The notes under the pieces are model-generated. The model saw only the letters and a list, made by a program, of their open reading frames with translations. It made no database searches and was not told the DNA's origin. A stretch of DNA of 64,000 nt from Streptomyces eurocidicus. Lineage in GTDB: Bacteria; Actinomycetota; Actinomycetes; Streptomycetales; Streptomycetaceae. Shown here piece by piece: positions 23,601-32,164 of this stretch; position 1 is the first letter of the stretch; each line of letters starts with the position of its first letter. The DNA is taken from contig NZ_LGUI01000002.1 in the NCBI RefSeq assembly GCF_002891295.1, forward strand, positions 186,001 to 250,000, read 5' to 3'. Made by a program: the position numbers and the translations under genes.

Positions 23601-24593
23601 TCACGGAAGACGTACAACTTGCGCCCCCCAGGTGAGACCCGCGCCGAATCCCAGGAACAACGCCAGATCGCCACTGGTCACGGCCCCCGACTCGCGCAGC
23701 CGGGCGACGGCGAGCGGTACGGAGGCGGCCGAGGTGTTGCCCGTGTGCACCACGTCCCGGGCCACGACGACGTGTTCGGGCAGCTCCATGCGCTGCGCCA
23801 CGGTCTCGATCATCCGCAGATTGGCCTGGTGCGGTACGAAGGCGGCGAGATCGGAGGGTCTTGTTCCGGCCGCGTCGAGCGCGGCCAGGGCGACCTTGGG
23901 CATCTCCTCGATGGCCCAGCGGAACACCTCCGGCCCGGCCATGCGCATGGTCGGCCACACCGTCCCGGGCTCGTCCCGGTACGCGAGCCAGCTGGCCGAG
24001 TGGGCGATGAGCTCGCGGCGGCCGCCGTCGGAGCCCCAGACCACCGGCCCGATGCCGCACTCCTCGCGCGGTCCCACGACCATGGCGCCGGCGCCGTCGG
24101 CGAACAGGATGGCCGCCGAGGGGTCCTCCGGGTCGACGATGTCCGTCATCTTGTCCGAGCCGATCACCACGACATAGCGCGCCGCGCCGTCCCGGACCAT
24201 CGAGCCGGCCAGCGCCAGGCCGTAGCAGAAGCCCGCGCAGGCGGCGTTGAGGTCGAAGGCCGCGCCACGGGTGCCGAGCCGGTCGGCGATCTCCGTCGCG
24301 TCACCGGGGCTCTGCCGCAGCCCCGACATCGAGGCCAGCACGACCGCGCCGATCAGGCCGGGCTCCACACCGGCGTCGGCGACGGCCTTCCGCGCCGCCT
24401 CCACGGCCATGTCCACGACCGTCTCGTCCGCGGCGGCATAGCGGCGTTCCATGATTCCGGTGCGCCGCTGTATCCACTCCGCCGTACGGCCGGTGCGGGA
24501 AGCCACTTCCTCATTGGTGACGACGCGGTGCGGCCGGTAGGCACCTATACCCAGAATTCCCGCGTCCTGTGCGGTGGTTCGCTGTATCTGCAT
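23601..24593 (-). CDS. Beta-ketoacyl-ACP synthase III (FabH-like)
   Basis: A 330-residue KAS III. The catalytic triad is intact: Cys119 in 'NAACAGFC', His in 'PHQANLRM' and Asn in 'HTGNTSAAS'. The protein begins 'GILGIGAYRPHRVVTNEEV' as in FabH. It condenses an acyl-CoA starter with malonyl-ACP. The gene is divergent from the thioesterase-FAAL-desaturase operon across a 573-nt regulatory region. Options are supply of the fatty acid precursor, a pathway-specific condensing step, or a resistant duplicate of a fatty acid enzyme protecting against a product that alkylates thiols. The housekeeping fabH is normally in the fab operon, so this is an extra copy. Confidence 0.88.
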   Translation of the reverse strand: MQIQRTTAQDAGILGIGAYRPHRVVTNEEVASRTGRTAEWIQRRTGIMERRYAAADETVVDMAVEAARKAVADAGVEPGLIGAVVLASMSGLRQSPGDATEIADRLGTRGAAFDLNAACAGFCYGLALAGSMVRDGAARYVVVIGSDKMTDIVDPEDPSAAILFADGAGAMVVGPREECGIGPVVWGSDGGRRELIAHSASWLAYRDEPGTVWPTMRMAGPEVFRWAIEEMPKVALAALDAAGTRPSDLAAFVPHQANLRMIETVAQRMELPEHVVVARDVVHTGNTSAASVPLAVARLRESGAVTSGDLALFLGFGAGLTWGAQVVRLP

Positions 24594-24912
24594 GGCAATA
24601 CCAACCCTCGGTCCGTTCTGGATGCCGGTTGTCGCACGGCCGTCGAAGGGGCACCGGTCCTGGCGCGGTCGACGGAGGCGGGGCGCGGGCGCGATCAGTG
24701 ACAGCCGGTCCGCGCCGGCCGGCGGACGGGTCCGGGAAAGGCGCTCCGGCCTTGATCCCGAAGGTGTGCGGAAACCCGGTCCCGACGGGCGGGACACTCG
24801 GGCGCCGGACGGCTTCCGATCCGGGCGAGAACTCCGGTGGCGATCACCGTGCCGCGCATACAGGCCCCCCCAAGCCGGAAACGTGAACTCACCCGCGGGA
24901 ACTATCGCCGGG

Positions 24913-24935
24913 GTGGGTTGGAGTCCGCAACCCAC
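24913..24935. promoter_or_regulatory. Operator-like 23-bp palindrome (copy 1)
   Basis: Left half GTGGGTTGG and right half CAACCCAC are inverted and fill 23 bp in total. The same half-site grammar, GTG-R-GTTGG and CAAC-Y-CAC with identical overall length, recurs at 33678-33700 before the MFS exporter gene. A single dimeric repressor could bind both. Confidence 0.6.
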
Positions 24936-24951
24936 CGGCATCCGGATGCCG
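24936..24951. promoter_or_regulatory. Perfect 16-bp palindrome CGGCATCCGGATGCCG
   Basis: An uninterrupted palindrome abutting the right arm of the 23-bp palindrome. It is probably a second regulator site or part of a compound operator. Confidence 0.45.
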
Positions 24952-24990
24952 AGTGTTGAACGTCACGCCTCTCCGAGGATTCGAACAAGC

Positions 24991-25004
24991 GTGATGCGGG
25001 TCAC
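24991..25004 (+). promoter_or_regulatory. Crp-like binding site GTGATGCGGGTCAC
   Basis: Matches the GTG-N6-GNCAC pattern described for Streptomyces Crp and lies 12 nt upstream of a -35 element, a typical activator position. Crp control of secondary metabolism is known in Streptomyces; for this site it is inferred. Confidence 0.45.
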
Positions 25005-25016
25005 AAAAAATATTGC

Positions 25017-25046
25017 TTGCTTGGTATGGCGCGGCCCTTCTACGGT
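25017..25046 (+). promoter_or_regulatory. Candidate promoter of the thioesterase-FAAL operon
   Basis: -35 TTGCTT (25017-25022) and -10 TACGGT (25041-25046) are separated by 18 nt. The thioesterase GTG lies about 110 nt further on. Confidence 0.5.
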
Positions 25047-25166
25047 CACTCGTGTGATCCAACTCCTCGTAAAGACTGGCCTGTTGTCGACGATCGGGTT
25101 CCAGCACCGCGAGGGGTCCGCCCTTTTCGCTGACGGCGTTGTTCCGGTTGCCGGTTCGGAGGAGTC

Positions 25167-25964
25167 GTGACCTCTCTTGCAACACCGCTCTCACCTGCGG
25201 AACTACTGCGCCGACCGGTCTCCGGCGATATCGCCGCGGGAGCCCATCTGCAGGGCTTCGGAGGCTTGCACGGCGGCCTCACCCTCGCGCTGATGACCTC
25301 CGCGATGCAGGGATCGGTACCGGACATTCCGCTGGTGAGCACAACCGCCCGATTCCACCGGCCGATCGGCGGCGACTTCCGGGTGGAGACCTCGGTCGTT
25401 CGATCGGGTCGCACCATCTCGGCGGTCGGCGCACGCGCGACGACGGCCAAAGGAATTCATGTCGACGGCCAGGCGGTCTTCGGGTCGCTGAAGCCGGCGT
25501 CCTGGCGGACGTTTGCCCCGGTCGCACCGGTGGCGCCGCCTCCGGAAGACTGTGAAATCTTCACCATTCCACCCGAGTTCGTGGCGATTTCCACGTACAT
25601 GGAGATTCGCCCGGTCGGCCCCAGCCGTCCCTATGCGGGGGGTGCGGAACCCGAACTCATCGCATGGATAAGGCTGGTGGAGGACGAGGAGCCGCCGGAT
25701 GTGCTGCGCTTCGTCTTTCTGATGGATTCGCTGGCGCCTTCGTACGCGGCGGTGCTCTCGACCCTAGCCTTGGTGCCCACCGTGGAACTCACCGTACGGC
25801 CCGGCGGAAATCTCGCCCGGGCGGATTCGCCGTGGATGCTGCTGCGCGCGCGGACCCGGGCGGCCAGTGCCGACGGCTGGGTGGACGAGCAGATCGACGC
25901 CTGGGGGCCGGACGGCACCCACCTGGGTTCCGCCCAGCAGCTCCGCGTCGTGCGGACGGACTGA
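25167..25964 (+). CDS. TesB-like acyl thioesterase (double hotdog)
   Basis: A 265-residue protein of the TesB/acyl-CoA thioesterase II-like group with two hotdog repeats. The first repeat includes 'GGLHGGLTLALMTSAM', 'PIGGDFRVETSVVRSGRTISAV' and 'GQAVFGS'; the second includes 'VELTVRPGG' and 'SPWMLLRARTRAASADGWVDEQIDAW', the catalytic-domain pattern. GTG 25167 lies after GGAGGAG. It is the first gene of the proposed polyyne operon and most likely hydrolyses a CoA or ACP thioester, either providing free acid for the FAAL or releasing the product. Its codon use is slightly less GC-biased than its neighbours. Confidence 0.8.
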   Translation: MTSLATPLSPAELLRRPVSGDIAAGAHLQGFGGLHGGLTLALMTSAMQGSVPDIPLVSTTARFHRPIGGDFRVETSVVRSGRTISAVGARATTAKGIHVDGQAVFGSLKPASWRTFAPVAPVAPPPEDCEIFTIPPEFVAISTYMEIRPVGPSRPYAGGAEPELIAWIRLVEDEEPPDVLRFVFLMDSLAPSYAAVLSTLALVPTVELTVRPGGNLARADSPWMLLRARTRAASADGWVDEQIDAWGPDGTHLGSAQQLRVVRTD

Positions 25965-26074
25965 CCGGCTTTACCGCGCACGGCACGAAAAAAGAATTCA
26001 GGACCCGCCATTGGCGCAATGACGGGTCTCAGTCACGAGGCCGAAGTGAACGGGCCGAAGCAAACGGGGGCGCT

Positions 26075-27865
26075 GTGGACCGCTTAGCGGGGTGGGCTCG
26101 TACGTCATTGCCCGCATCATTGCCGGAGATCCTGGAACACCGGGCGGCCCAGCCGCCGAGGCTGGCCTTCCGCTTCCTCCCCGACGGGACCGGCGACGAG
26201 CTGGTCGACTGGACGTACCAGGACCTCGCCGAGCACGCCGGCCGTATCGCCGCGGATCTGCTGGGCCGGGAGCTCACGGGCCGCCGCGTCGTCCTGGCCC
26301 TCGACCCCGGGGTGCACTACGTCGCCGCGCTCTTCGGGATATTCCGGGCCGGGGCCACCGCGGTGCCCTCCTTCCCGCCGACCGGCAAGCGCGCCGTGGC
26401 GCGCTTCGCTTCGATCGTCGAGGACTGCGCACCCGATGTGATCATCGCCGACACCCGGCTGGAGAGCCGCGTCGGTCAATTCGAGGCCGAACTACCGGAA
26501 TCCGTGTCCCGCCCGCAGTGGATATTCGTCGACGACGCGTATTTCCGGGGCGCGGCCGCACCCGATCCGGAGCCCCCGAGGCTCGCCGGTCCGGCGCTGC
26601 TGCAGTACACCTCGGGCTCGACCGGGAACCCCAAGGGCATTGTGCTCACCCATGAAAACCTCGTCAGCAATTGCGTCACGCTTGAGGAGAACATGGGCTA
26701 CGAGCCGGACCGGGTCGGCTGCACCTGGCTCCCGCCGTACCACGACATGGGGCTCATGGGCACCCTGTTGCTCGCGGTGCACGGTGGCTGGCCCCTGGTG
26801 CTGCTGTCGCCGGCGCACTTCGTACAGCAGCCGTACCGCTGGCTCAAGGCGCTCACCGACCACAAGGTGACGATTTCGGTCGGCCCGAACTTCGCGTTCG
26901 ACCTCTGTACGTCGAGCGTCACCGACGAGGAGCTGGAGACGCTCGACCTCCGCCTGCTGCGGCAGGTCTTCTGCGGCTCGGAGCCCGTCTCCCGGGCCAC
27001 CCTGGACCGGTTCCAGGAGCGATTCGGCCCGCGCGGCTACACCGAGACGTCCCTCATCCCCTGCTATGGGCTGGCCGAGGCGACGCTCTACGTCTCGGGC
27101 AAGCGCTCGGGCACCGAGGTCCGCACCCGGCTCCTGGACAAGGAGGCCCTGGAGCGGGGTTCCGTCCGCGACGCCGATCCCCTCGGCGCGGCCGCGACGG
27201 CGCGGATCGTCAGCTGCGGCGCCGTCGCCGCCGGCCACGAGGTGCTGATCGTCGACCCGGAGTCCCGGCGTCCGGCCGGTGCCGGGCGGGTCGGCGAGGT
27301 CTGGGTCCGCGGCCCCAACGTCGCCGCGGGCTACCTCGGCCGGCCCGAGCTCACCGCCGAGACCTTCGCCGCCCGCCTCGCGGACGGCGCCCGGCCGTCT
27401 TCGGGAAGTGAACAAACGTATCTGCGCACGGGAGACCTGGGCTTCCTGCTCGATGACGAGCTCTACATCACCGGGCGCCTCAAGGACCTCGTGGTCATCG
27501 CCGGCCGCAATCTCTATCCGCAGGACATCGAGCACTCCGTGCGCGAGTCCCACGACAGACTGCGCGGCTCCGCGGTCTTCTCCCGCCCCGGTGAGGCCGG
27601 CGAGGAACTGGTGGTCGTCGCGGAGTACCGCGGCACCGCACGTCAGCTGGCCGCCGAGGGCGGCGCGGTCCTCGACGCGGTGATCGCGGCGGTGACCGCC
27701 GACCACGGGGTCCGGCCGGCCGACGTGCACTTCGGGCCGGTCGGCGCGATCCCCATGACCACCAGCGGCAAGGTCCGCCGGGACGCGACACGGAAGGCAT
27801 ACGCCCAGGGGACGCTCAAGAAGCTGGCCCTGGCCACCGACGACAAGCCGCTGTCCGCGCGGTGA
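26075..27865 (+). CDS. Fatty acyl-AMP ligase (FAAL) of polyyne-like cluster
   Basis: A 596-residue adenylate-forming enzyme. Motifs are 'YTSGSTGNPKGIVLTHENL' (phosphate loop), 'CYGLAEATLYVSG', and 'YLRTGDLGFLLDDELYITGR' with 'DLVVIAGRNLYPQDIE'. The 'YHDMGLMGTLLLAVHGGWPLVL' stretch and length are typical of FAALs rather than acyl-CoA ligases. It should activate a free fatty acid as acyl-AMP and transfer it to the ACP encoded 2 kb downstream, like JamA and CayA. GTG 26075 has a GGGGG ribosome site. Codon 4 is TTA, which requires the bldA tRNA in streptomycetes. The next gene begins 12 nt downstream. Confidence 0.93.
   Translation: MDRLAGWARTSLPASLPEILEHRAAQPPRLAFRFLPDGTGDELVDWTYQDLAEHAGRIAADLLGRELTGRRVVLALDPGVHYVAALFGIFRAGATAVPSFPPTGKRAVARFASIVEDCAPDVIIADTRLESRVGQFEAELPESVSRPQWIFVDDAYFRGAAAPDPEPPRLAGPALLQYTSGSTGNPKGIVLTHENLVSNCVTLEENMGYEPDRVGCTWLPPYHDMGLMGTLLLAVHGGWPLVLLSPAHFVQQPYRWLKALTDHKVTISVGPNFAFDLCTSSVTDEELETLDLRLLRQVFCGSEPVSRATLDRFQERFGPRGYTETSLIPCYGLAEATLYVSGKRSGTEVRTRLLDKEALERGSVRDADPLGAAATARIVSCGAVAAGHEVLIVDPESRRPAGAGRVGEVWVRGPNVAAGYLGRPELTAETFAARLADGARPSSGSEQTYLRTGDLGFLLDDELYITGRLKDLVVIAGRNLYPQDIEHSVRESHDRLRGSAVFSRPGEAGEELVVVAEYRGTARQLAAEGGAVLDAVIAAVTADHGVRPADVHFGPVGAIPMTTSGKVRRDATRKAYAQGTLKKLALATDDKPLSAR
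26084..26086 (+). promoter_or_regulatory. TTA codon at FAAL codon 4 (bldA-type control point)
   Basis: The reading GTG GAC CGC TTA places the rare leucine codon at the very start of the FAAL. In Streptomyces TTA codons make translation depend on the developmentally regulated bldA tRNA. I noticed no other in-frame TTA in this cluster. Confidence 0.85.
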
Positions 27866-27877
27866 CGGGAGTCCACC

Positions 27878-28843
27878 ATGACCGTCTCTTCCGAGAGTTC
27901 ACCCGGGACCACCCCCGGGAGCTCCCCCCGGCCGGCCGGTGCCGCGGGCCCCGCCGGTGCCCCGGCCGGTGACACCGACGCCTCGGCGCGAAGACTCGCC
28001 TACGTCACCGTCGGCGTGCCCACCCTCGGCTTCGCCGGAGCCGTGGTCTTCGCCTTCCACTACGGCATCAGCGCCGTCGACATCGGGCTGCTCGCCGGCA
28101 TGTACCTGGTGACCTCGCTGGGGGTGGAGGGCGGCTTCCACCGCTTCTTCTCCCACCTGTCCTTCACGGCCAGGCCCGGCGTCACCGCCTTCTGGGGGAT
28201 CGCCGGGAGCATGGCGGCGCAGGGCCCGATCGTCTTCTGGGTGGCCACCCACCGCCAGCACCACGCCTTCACCGACCGCGACGGCGACCCCCACTCGCCC
28301 CGCCCGCTCGAGGACGGCCGGCGCTTCCCCCGGGTACGCGGCTTCTGGCACGGCCACGTGGGCTGGCTGTTCACGGTCCGCCGGCAGAACTGGAGCAAGT
28401 ACGTCCCGGACCTGATGCGCAACCGGCTGGTGATGAAGATCAACCAGTACTACTTCGGCTGGGTCCTGGCCGGTCTGGCGCTGCCCGCGCTGCTGGGCTG
28501 GGCGCTCACCGGCGGCAGCGCCCGCGGCGCGGCCGGCGGCCTCCTCTGGGGCGGTCTGGCCCGGATCTTCCTGCTCGACCATGTGACGTGGAGCGTCAAC
28601 TCGATCGGCCACACGCTGGGCAACCGCCCGCACCGGACCCGTGACGACAGCCGCAACGTGGCCGCCCTCGCACCGTTCTCGGTCGGCGGCTCCTGGCACA
28701 ACAACCACCACGCCAAGCCGGCCCTGGCGCACAACCGGCACACCTTCTGGCAGATCGACATCGCCGGGGGCGTCATCCGGCTGCTGGACGTGCTCGGCCT
28801 GGTCTCCCATGTCCGCTACCCCAAACGCGCACGGTCAGAGTAG
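27878..28843 (+). CDS. Acyl desaturase 1 (delta-9-type membrane desaturase)
   Basis: A 321-residue membrane di-iron desaturase. The histidine boxes are HRFFSH (residues 88-93), HRQHH (125-129) and HNNHH (274-278), with four hydrophobic membrane spans around residues 45-115 and 190-245. Gly/Pro/Ala-rich residues 1-35 form a disordered N-terminus. Together with two further desaturases and an ACP it fits the CayB/CayC-type enzymes that introduce double and then triple bonds into an ACP-bound chain. The ATG lies 12 nt after the FAAL stop with GGGAG upstream. Confidence 0.9.
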   Translation: MTVSSESSPGTTPGSSPRPAGAAGPAGAPAGDTDASARRLAYVTVGVPTLGFAGAVVFAFHYGISAVDIGLLAGMYLVTSLGVEGGFHRFFSHLSFTARPGVTAFWGIAGSMAAQGPIVFWVATHRQHHAFTDRDGDPHSPRPLEDGRRFPRVRGFWHGHVGWLFTVRRQNWSKYVPDLMRNRLVMKINQYYFGWVLAGLALPALLGWALTGGSARGAAGGLLWGGLARIFLLDHVTWSVNSIGHTLGNRPHRTRDDSRNVAALAPFSVGGSWHNNHHAKPALAHNRHTFWQIDIAGGVIRLLDVLGLVSHVRYPKRARSE

Positions 28844-28859
28844 AAAAGGAGTGGCCCTC

Positions 28860-29807
28860 GTGTCCTCGGCAACAGCTGATCCGCTGGCGGCGGCAATCGT
28901 CAAGCTCGACCCTGCCAGCCGCCGCATCAAGAGATTCTCCGCGCTGACCACCATGACGCTGCCGCTGATCGGCACCCTCGCGGCGGTCTGGTTCCTGTGG
29001 ACCGGCAACTTCACCACCACGGACCTGGTCCTGTTCGTCGTGATGTATTTCGTCCACATGGGCGGCATCACCATCGGCTTCCACCGCTACCTCTCGCACA
29101 AGGCGTTCAAGACCTCGCGTGTGTTCGAGGGCATCATGATGATCACCGGATCCATGGGTGCCCAGGGCCCGCTGATGTTCTGGGTCACGACCCACCGCCG
29201 GCATCACCGCTTCAGCGACCGCGACGGCGACCCGCACTCCCCGAACCTGCACGGCCGGAGCCTCCGGGCCCGCCTGCGGGGGCTGTGGTACGCGCACATG
29301 CCCTGGATGCTGAGCGACGAGACCTCGAAGTGGACCGTCTTCGCCCCCGACGTCCTGCGCGACCGCCGGCTGATGTGGTACCACCGCACCTACCCCGCCT
29401 GGGTGCTCACCGGCCTGCTGATCCCCACCGTGATCGGCTTCGCCGTCGGCCATACCCCGATGTCCGCCCTCACCGCGCTGGTCTTCGGCGGATTCGCCCG
29501 TATCTTCGTGGCCAACCAGGCCGCCTGGTGCGTCGGTTCGGTCTGCCACGCCATCGGCAGCCGCCCCTTCAACAACGACGACCGCAGCGCCAACAACTGG
29601 CCCGTGGCCGCCTTCACCTTCGGCGAGGGCCTGCAGAACAACCACCACGCCTTCCCGGGCTCGTACCGCCACGGCGTCACCTGGTGGGAGCCGGACCTGA
29701 GCGGCTGGCTGCTCTTCGGCCTCGGCAAGGCGGGCGTCGTATGGGAGCTGCGCGAACCCGACCAGGCGACCATCGCCAGGAAACGGGCGATGAAAAAGGC
29801 CGCCTGA
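28860..29807 (+). CDS. Acyl desaturase 2 with QNNHH third box
   Basis: A 315-residue membrane desaturase. Box 1 HRYLSH (75-80) and box 2 HRRHH (112-116) are standard, but box 3 reads 'GLQNNHHAF' with Gln259 where most homologues, including desaturase 1, have His. Membrane spans lie near residues 32-75 and 185-230. GTG 28860 follows AAAGGAG at 9-nt spacing, and the intergenic gap from desaturase 1 is 16 nt. A second desaturase acting on the same substrate at the adjacent bond, or an acetylenase step, is likely. The Gln substitution may alter the iron site or its reactivity. Confidence 0.9.
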   Translation: MSSATADPLAAAIVKLDPASRRIKRFSALTTMTLPLIGTLAAVWFLWTGNFTTTDLVLFVVMYFVHMGGITIGFHRYLSHKAFKTSRVFEGIMMITGSMGAQGPLMFWVTTHRRHHRFSDRDGDPHSPNLHGRSLRARLRGLWYAHMPWMLSDETSKWTVFAPDVLRDRRLMWYHRTYPAWVLTGLLIPTVIGFAVGHTPMSALTALVFGGFARIFVANQAAWCVGSVCHAIGSRPFNNDDRSANNWPVAAFTFGEGLQNNHHAFPGSYRHGVTWWEPDLSGWLLFGLGKAGVVWELREPDQATIARKRAMKKAA

Positions 29808-29872
29808 GCGGCCCCGCTCCCCTCCACCCCACCCAGTTCCCGCACCACCTCCCGGCAGGAGCCACACCACCC

Positions 29873-30169
29873 ATGTTCGGACGCAAGAAGGAAACGCAGC
29901 TGACCGGCCCGCTCACGGAGGACTCCCTCCGGCAGTGGCTGGTCGACCACCTGGCACAGCGGATCGAGGTGTCGCCCGCCGAGATCGACACCACCAAGTC
30001 CTTCGAGGCGTACGGGCTCGACTCCCGCGTCGCCGTCCAGGTCTCGGGCTCCCTGGAGAAGGTCGTCGAGCGCAGGCTCTCGCCCGGCCTGCTCTACGAG
30101 CACCAGACCATCGACGACCTGAGCCGCTACCTCGCGCAAGAGCTCAGACTGTCCGGCCGGACCGGCTGA
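29873..30169 (+). CDS. Acyl carrier protein of polyyne-like cluster
   Basis: A 98-residue ACP. The phosphopantetheine attachment Ser51 is in 'EAYGLDSRVAVQVSGSLEKV'. The N-terminal 10 residues (MFGRKKETQL) are a basic extension, and the rest has the four-helix carrier pattern. It should carry the fatty acyl chain loaded by the FAAL while the desaturases act, as JamC does. AGGAG is 11 nt upstream of the ATG. It lies between desaturase 2 and desaturase 3, matching the order FAAL-Des-Des-ACP-Des seen in described polyyne clusters. Confidence 0.93.
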   Translation: MFGRKKETQLTGPLTEDSLRQWLVDHLAQRIEVSPAEIDTTKSFEAYGLDSRVAVQVSGSLEKVVERRLSPGLLYEHQTIDDLSRYLAQELRLSGRTG

Positions 30170-30182
30170 AGGGATCGCCACG

Positions 30183-31283
30183 ATGGCCGCTTACAACTTT
30201 CCGTCGGCACCCGACGAGAACTTCAAGGAATTCCTCCGGAAGTCGGAGAAGATCGAGGGGGAACGCCTTCAGGCGGCCATCCCCCGGGACTACTTCGAGC
30301 CCCGGGTGGCCCGCGGCATCCTCGGCTTCGCCGTCAGCTGGGCGCTCTACATCGGGGCGACCGTCGGCGTCGCCTACGCACCGCACTGGCTGCTGTGGAT
30401 CCCGCTGTGGATCGTCGCCGGCCTCGGCGGCTGGGGACTGCACTGCATCGCCCACGACTGCGGGCACGGCTCCTTCTCCCGGTCGCGCAAGTTCAACTTC
30501 GCCGTCGGCCATGTGTCGCTGCTGCCCCTGATCTACCCCTTCCACGCCTGGCGGCACGTCCACAACCTGCACCACAGCCACACCAACAACCTGGAGCTGG
30601 ACACCGACTGGCGTCCCGTCCCGGCGGCGCTCTACGACCGGATGCCCTTCCACGAGAAGGTCATCTACCACGGGACGCGCACCTGGGCGTTCTGGGGCGG
30701 CACCATCAACTACTGGCGGGAGTCCGGCTTCCGGCCGAGCTATTTCCCCAAGCGCGAGGCGCGCCGCGACGTCCGCCGGTCGATGCTCTTCGTGCTGGCC
30801 GTGTGCGCGCTGTACTTCACGCCGCTGATCTGGTTCACCGGCTTCACCGGCTTCCTGATCTACTTCGTCGCGCCCTGGCTCGCCACCCACGCGTGGTTCA
30901 GCGCGACGACGCTGATGCACCACAGCTCCAGCGACGTGCCGTACCTGACCAACGAGCACTGGACGCGCAACGCGAGCCGGCTGCTGGTGACGACCGACTA
31001 CGTCTACCCCAAGTGGCTGCTGTTCCTCACCCACAACATCTCCATCCACACCGCGCACCATGTGGCCCCGGTCGTGCCCTACTACAACCTCCGCAAGGCC
31101 CAGGCGGCCCTGAAGGCGGCGTACCCGGGCATGGTCCGCGAGGAGAAGGTCAGGATCGGCCAGCTCGCCCGGATCGTCCGGCGGCTGCACTTCTACGACA
31201 CCGAGTCGGGCTACTACACCGACTTCTCCCGTACCCGCATCGCACCGGCGGAGGCCGAGCCGGTGCCCGTGAAGACCTCGTGA
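30183..31283 (+). CDS. Fatty acid desaturase 3 (FADS type)
   Basis: A 366-residue membrane desaturase of the delta-12/omega-3-like type, different from the first two. The boxes are HDCGHGS (from residue 91), HNLHHSH (127-133) and HTAHH (289-293). Hydrophobic segments flank them ('ILGFAVSWALYIGATVGVAY' region and 'SMLFVLAVCALYFTPLIWF' region). This subclass contains plant and fungal acetylenases as well as desaturases, so it is a good candidate for triple-bond formation. It begins 13 nt after the ACP gene, and its TGA overlaps the start of the hydrolase gene by one base (TGATG). Confidence 0.92.
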   Translation: MAAYNFPSAPDENFKEFLRKSEKIEGERLQAAIPRDYFEPRVARGILGFAVSWALYIGATVGVAYAPHWLLWIPLWIVAGLGGWGLHCIAHDCGHGSFSRSRKFNFAVGHVSLLPLIYPFHAWRHVHNLHHSHTNNLELDTDWRPVPAALYDRMPFHEKVIYHGTRTWAFWGGTINYWRESGFRPSYFPKREARRDVRRSMLFVLAVCALYFTPLIWFTGFTGFLIYFVAPWLATHAWFSATTLMHHSSSDVPYLTNEHWTRNASRLLVTTDYVYPKWLLFLTHNISIHTAHHVAPVVPYYNLRKAQAALKAAYPGMVREEKVRIGQLARIVRRLHFYDTESGYYTDFSRTRIAPAEAEPVPVKTS

Positions 31284-32164
31284 TGACACCACTCTCCCTC
31301 CGACGGTTCGCCCACGCGGCGGTCGGCGCCCTCGCACCGGGCATCGGCGGCCGCTGGGCGACCGACGTGTTCTCCCGCACCCGCAAGCTGGGTGTCCGCC
31401 CCGACAACGTCCTGCCGCTCGGCGCCCGCCGGTTCGCCATCGAGGGCAACCCCGATGTGCGCGGCGGCTATCTGTGGGGCGAGGACGAGGGCCCGGACGG
31501 CGCGCCCGCGCCGACCGCGCTGCTCGTGCACGGCTGGGGCGCGGACAGCTCCAGCATGTACTCCCTCATCGCCCCGCTGCGCGAACTCGGCTACCGCGTG
31601 GCCGCGTTCGACGCCCCGGCCCACGGGGTGTCCGAGGGCAAGCGGGCGACGATGACGCAGTACACGGCGGCCACCCGGGCGGCGCTGGACTCGCTCGGCG
31701 GGGCGCGGGTGATCGTCGCGCACTCGCTGGGCTCGATCGCCGCCGTGGCCGCCCTGGCCCTGCGACCGGACCCGCGCGTCGACTGCCTCGCCCTCGTCGC
31801 GCCCACCTGCACCCTGAACGCCGTCCTGGACACCTGGGCGGAGCACGAGCTGCGGCTCGCCCGCCCGGTCCTCGACCGCATCTACCGAGAACTGCACCGC
31901 CGCAACGGGGTGCCCGTCAGCCACTGGGACGTCGTCGGCCTCGGCCGCGGGCTCCCGTGCCCGGTGCTGGCGATCCACGACCCCGACGACCCGGTCGTGC
32001 CGTTCCACGAGGCCGAGGTCATCGCGGCCGGCCTGCCGGACGTCCGGCTCGAAAGGGCCACCGGACGGGGCCACATGGGGATCCTCATGTCGCCCGAAGT
32101 GAAGAGCGCCGTCTCCGCGTTCGTCGCCGAACACGGATCCAGAACTGGAGAGACCATCGCGTGA
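31283..32164 (+). CDS. Alpha/beta hydrolase, probable acyl-ACP thioesterase or product hydrolase
   Basis: A 293-residue alpha/beta hydrolase. The nucleophile is Ser148 in 'VIVAHSLGSIAAV', the oxyanion region is 'LLVHGWGADSSSMY', the acid is in 'AIHDPDDPVVPF', and the catalytic His is in 'GRGHMGILM'. The N-terminal ~45 residues lack hydrolase features. By position it corresponds to the thioesterase that releases the polyyne from the carrier. It is translationally coupled to desaturase 3 (TGATG) and to the rubredoxin (GTGA). Confidence 0.87.
   Translation: MTPLSLRRFAHAAVGALAPGIGGRWATDVFSRTRKLGVRPDNVLPLGARRFAIEGNPDVRGGYLWGEDEGPDGAPAPTALLVHGWGADSSSMYSLIAPLRELGYRVAAFDAPAHGVSEGKRATMTQYTAATRAALDSLGGARVIVAHSLGSIAAVAALALRPDPRVDCLALVAPTCTLNAVLDTWAEHELRLARPVLDRIYRELHRRNGVPVSHWDVVGLGRGLPCPVLAIHDPDDPVVPFHEAEVIAAGLPDVRLERATGRGHMGILMSPEVKSAVSAFVAEHGSRTGETIA

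Larger units (their letters stand above)
24594..25166. other. 573-bp divergent regulatory region of the polyyne-like cluster
   Basis: No gene is supported. Compared with its surroundings it is less GC-rich, especially at 24960-25050. It holds a 23-bp palindrome, an adjacent 16-bp palindrome, a Crp-like site and a promoter, all listed separately. Together they mark a densely controlled divergent promoter pair. Confidence 0.7.
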
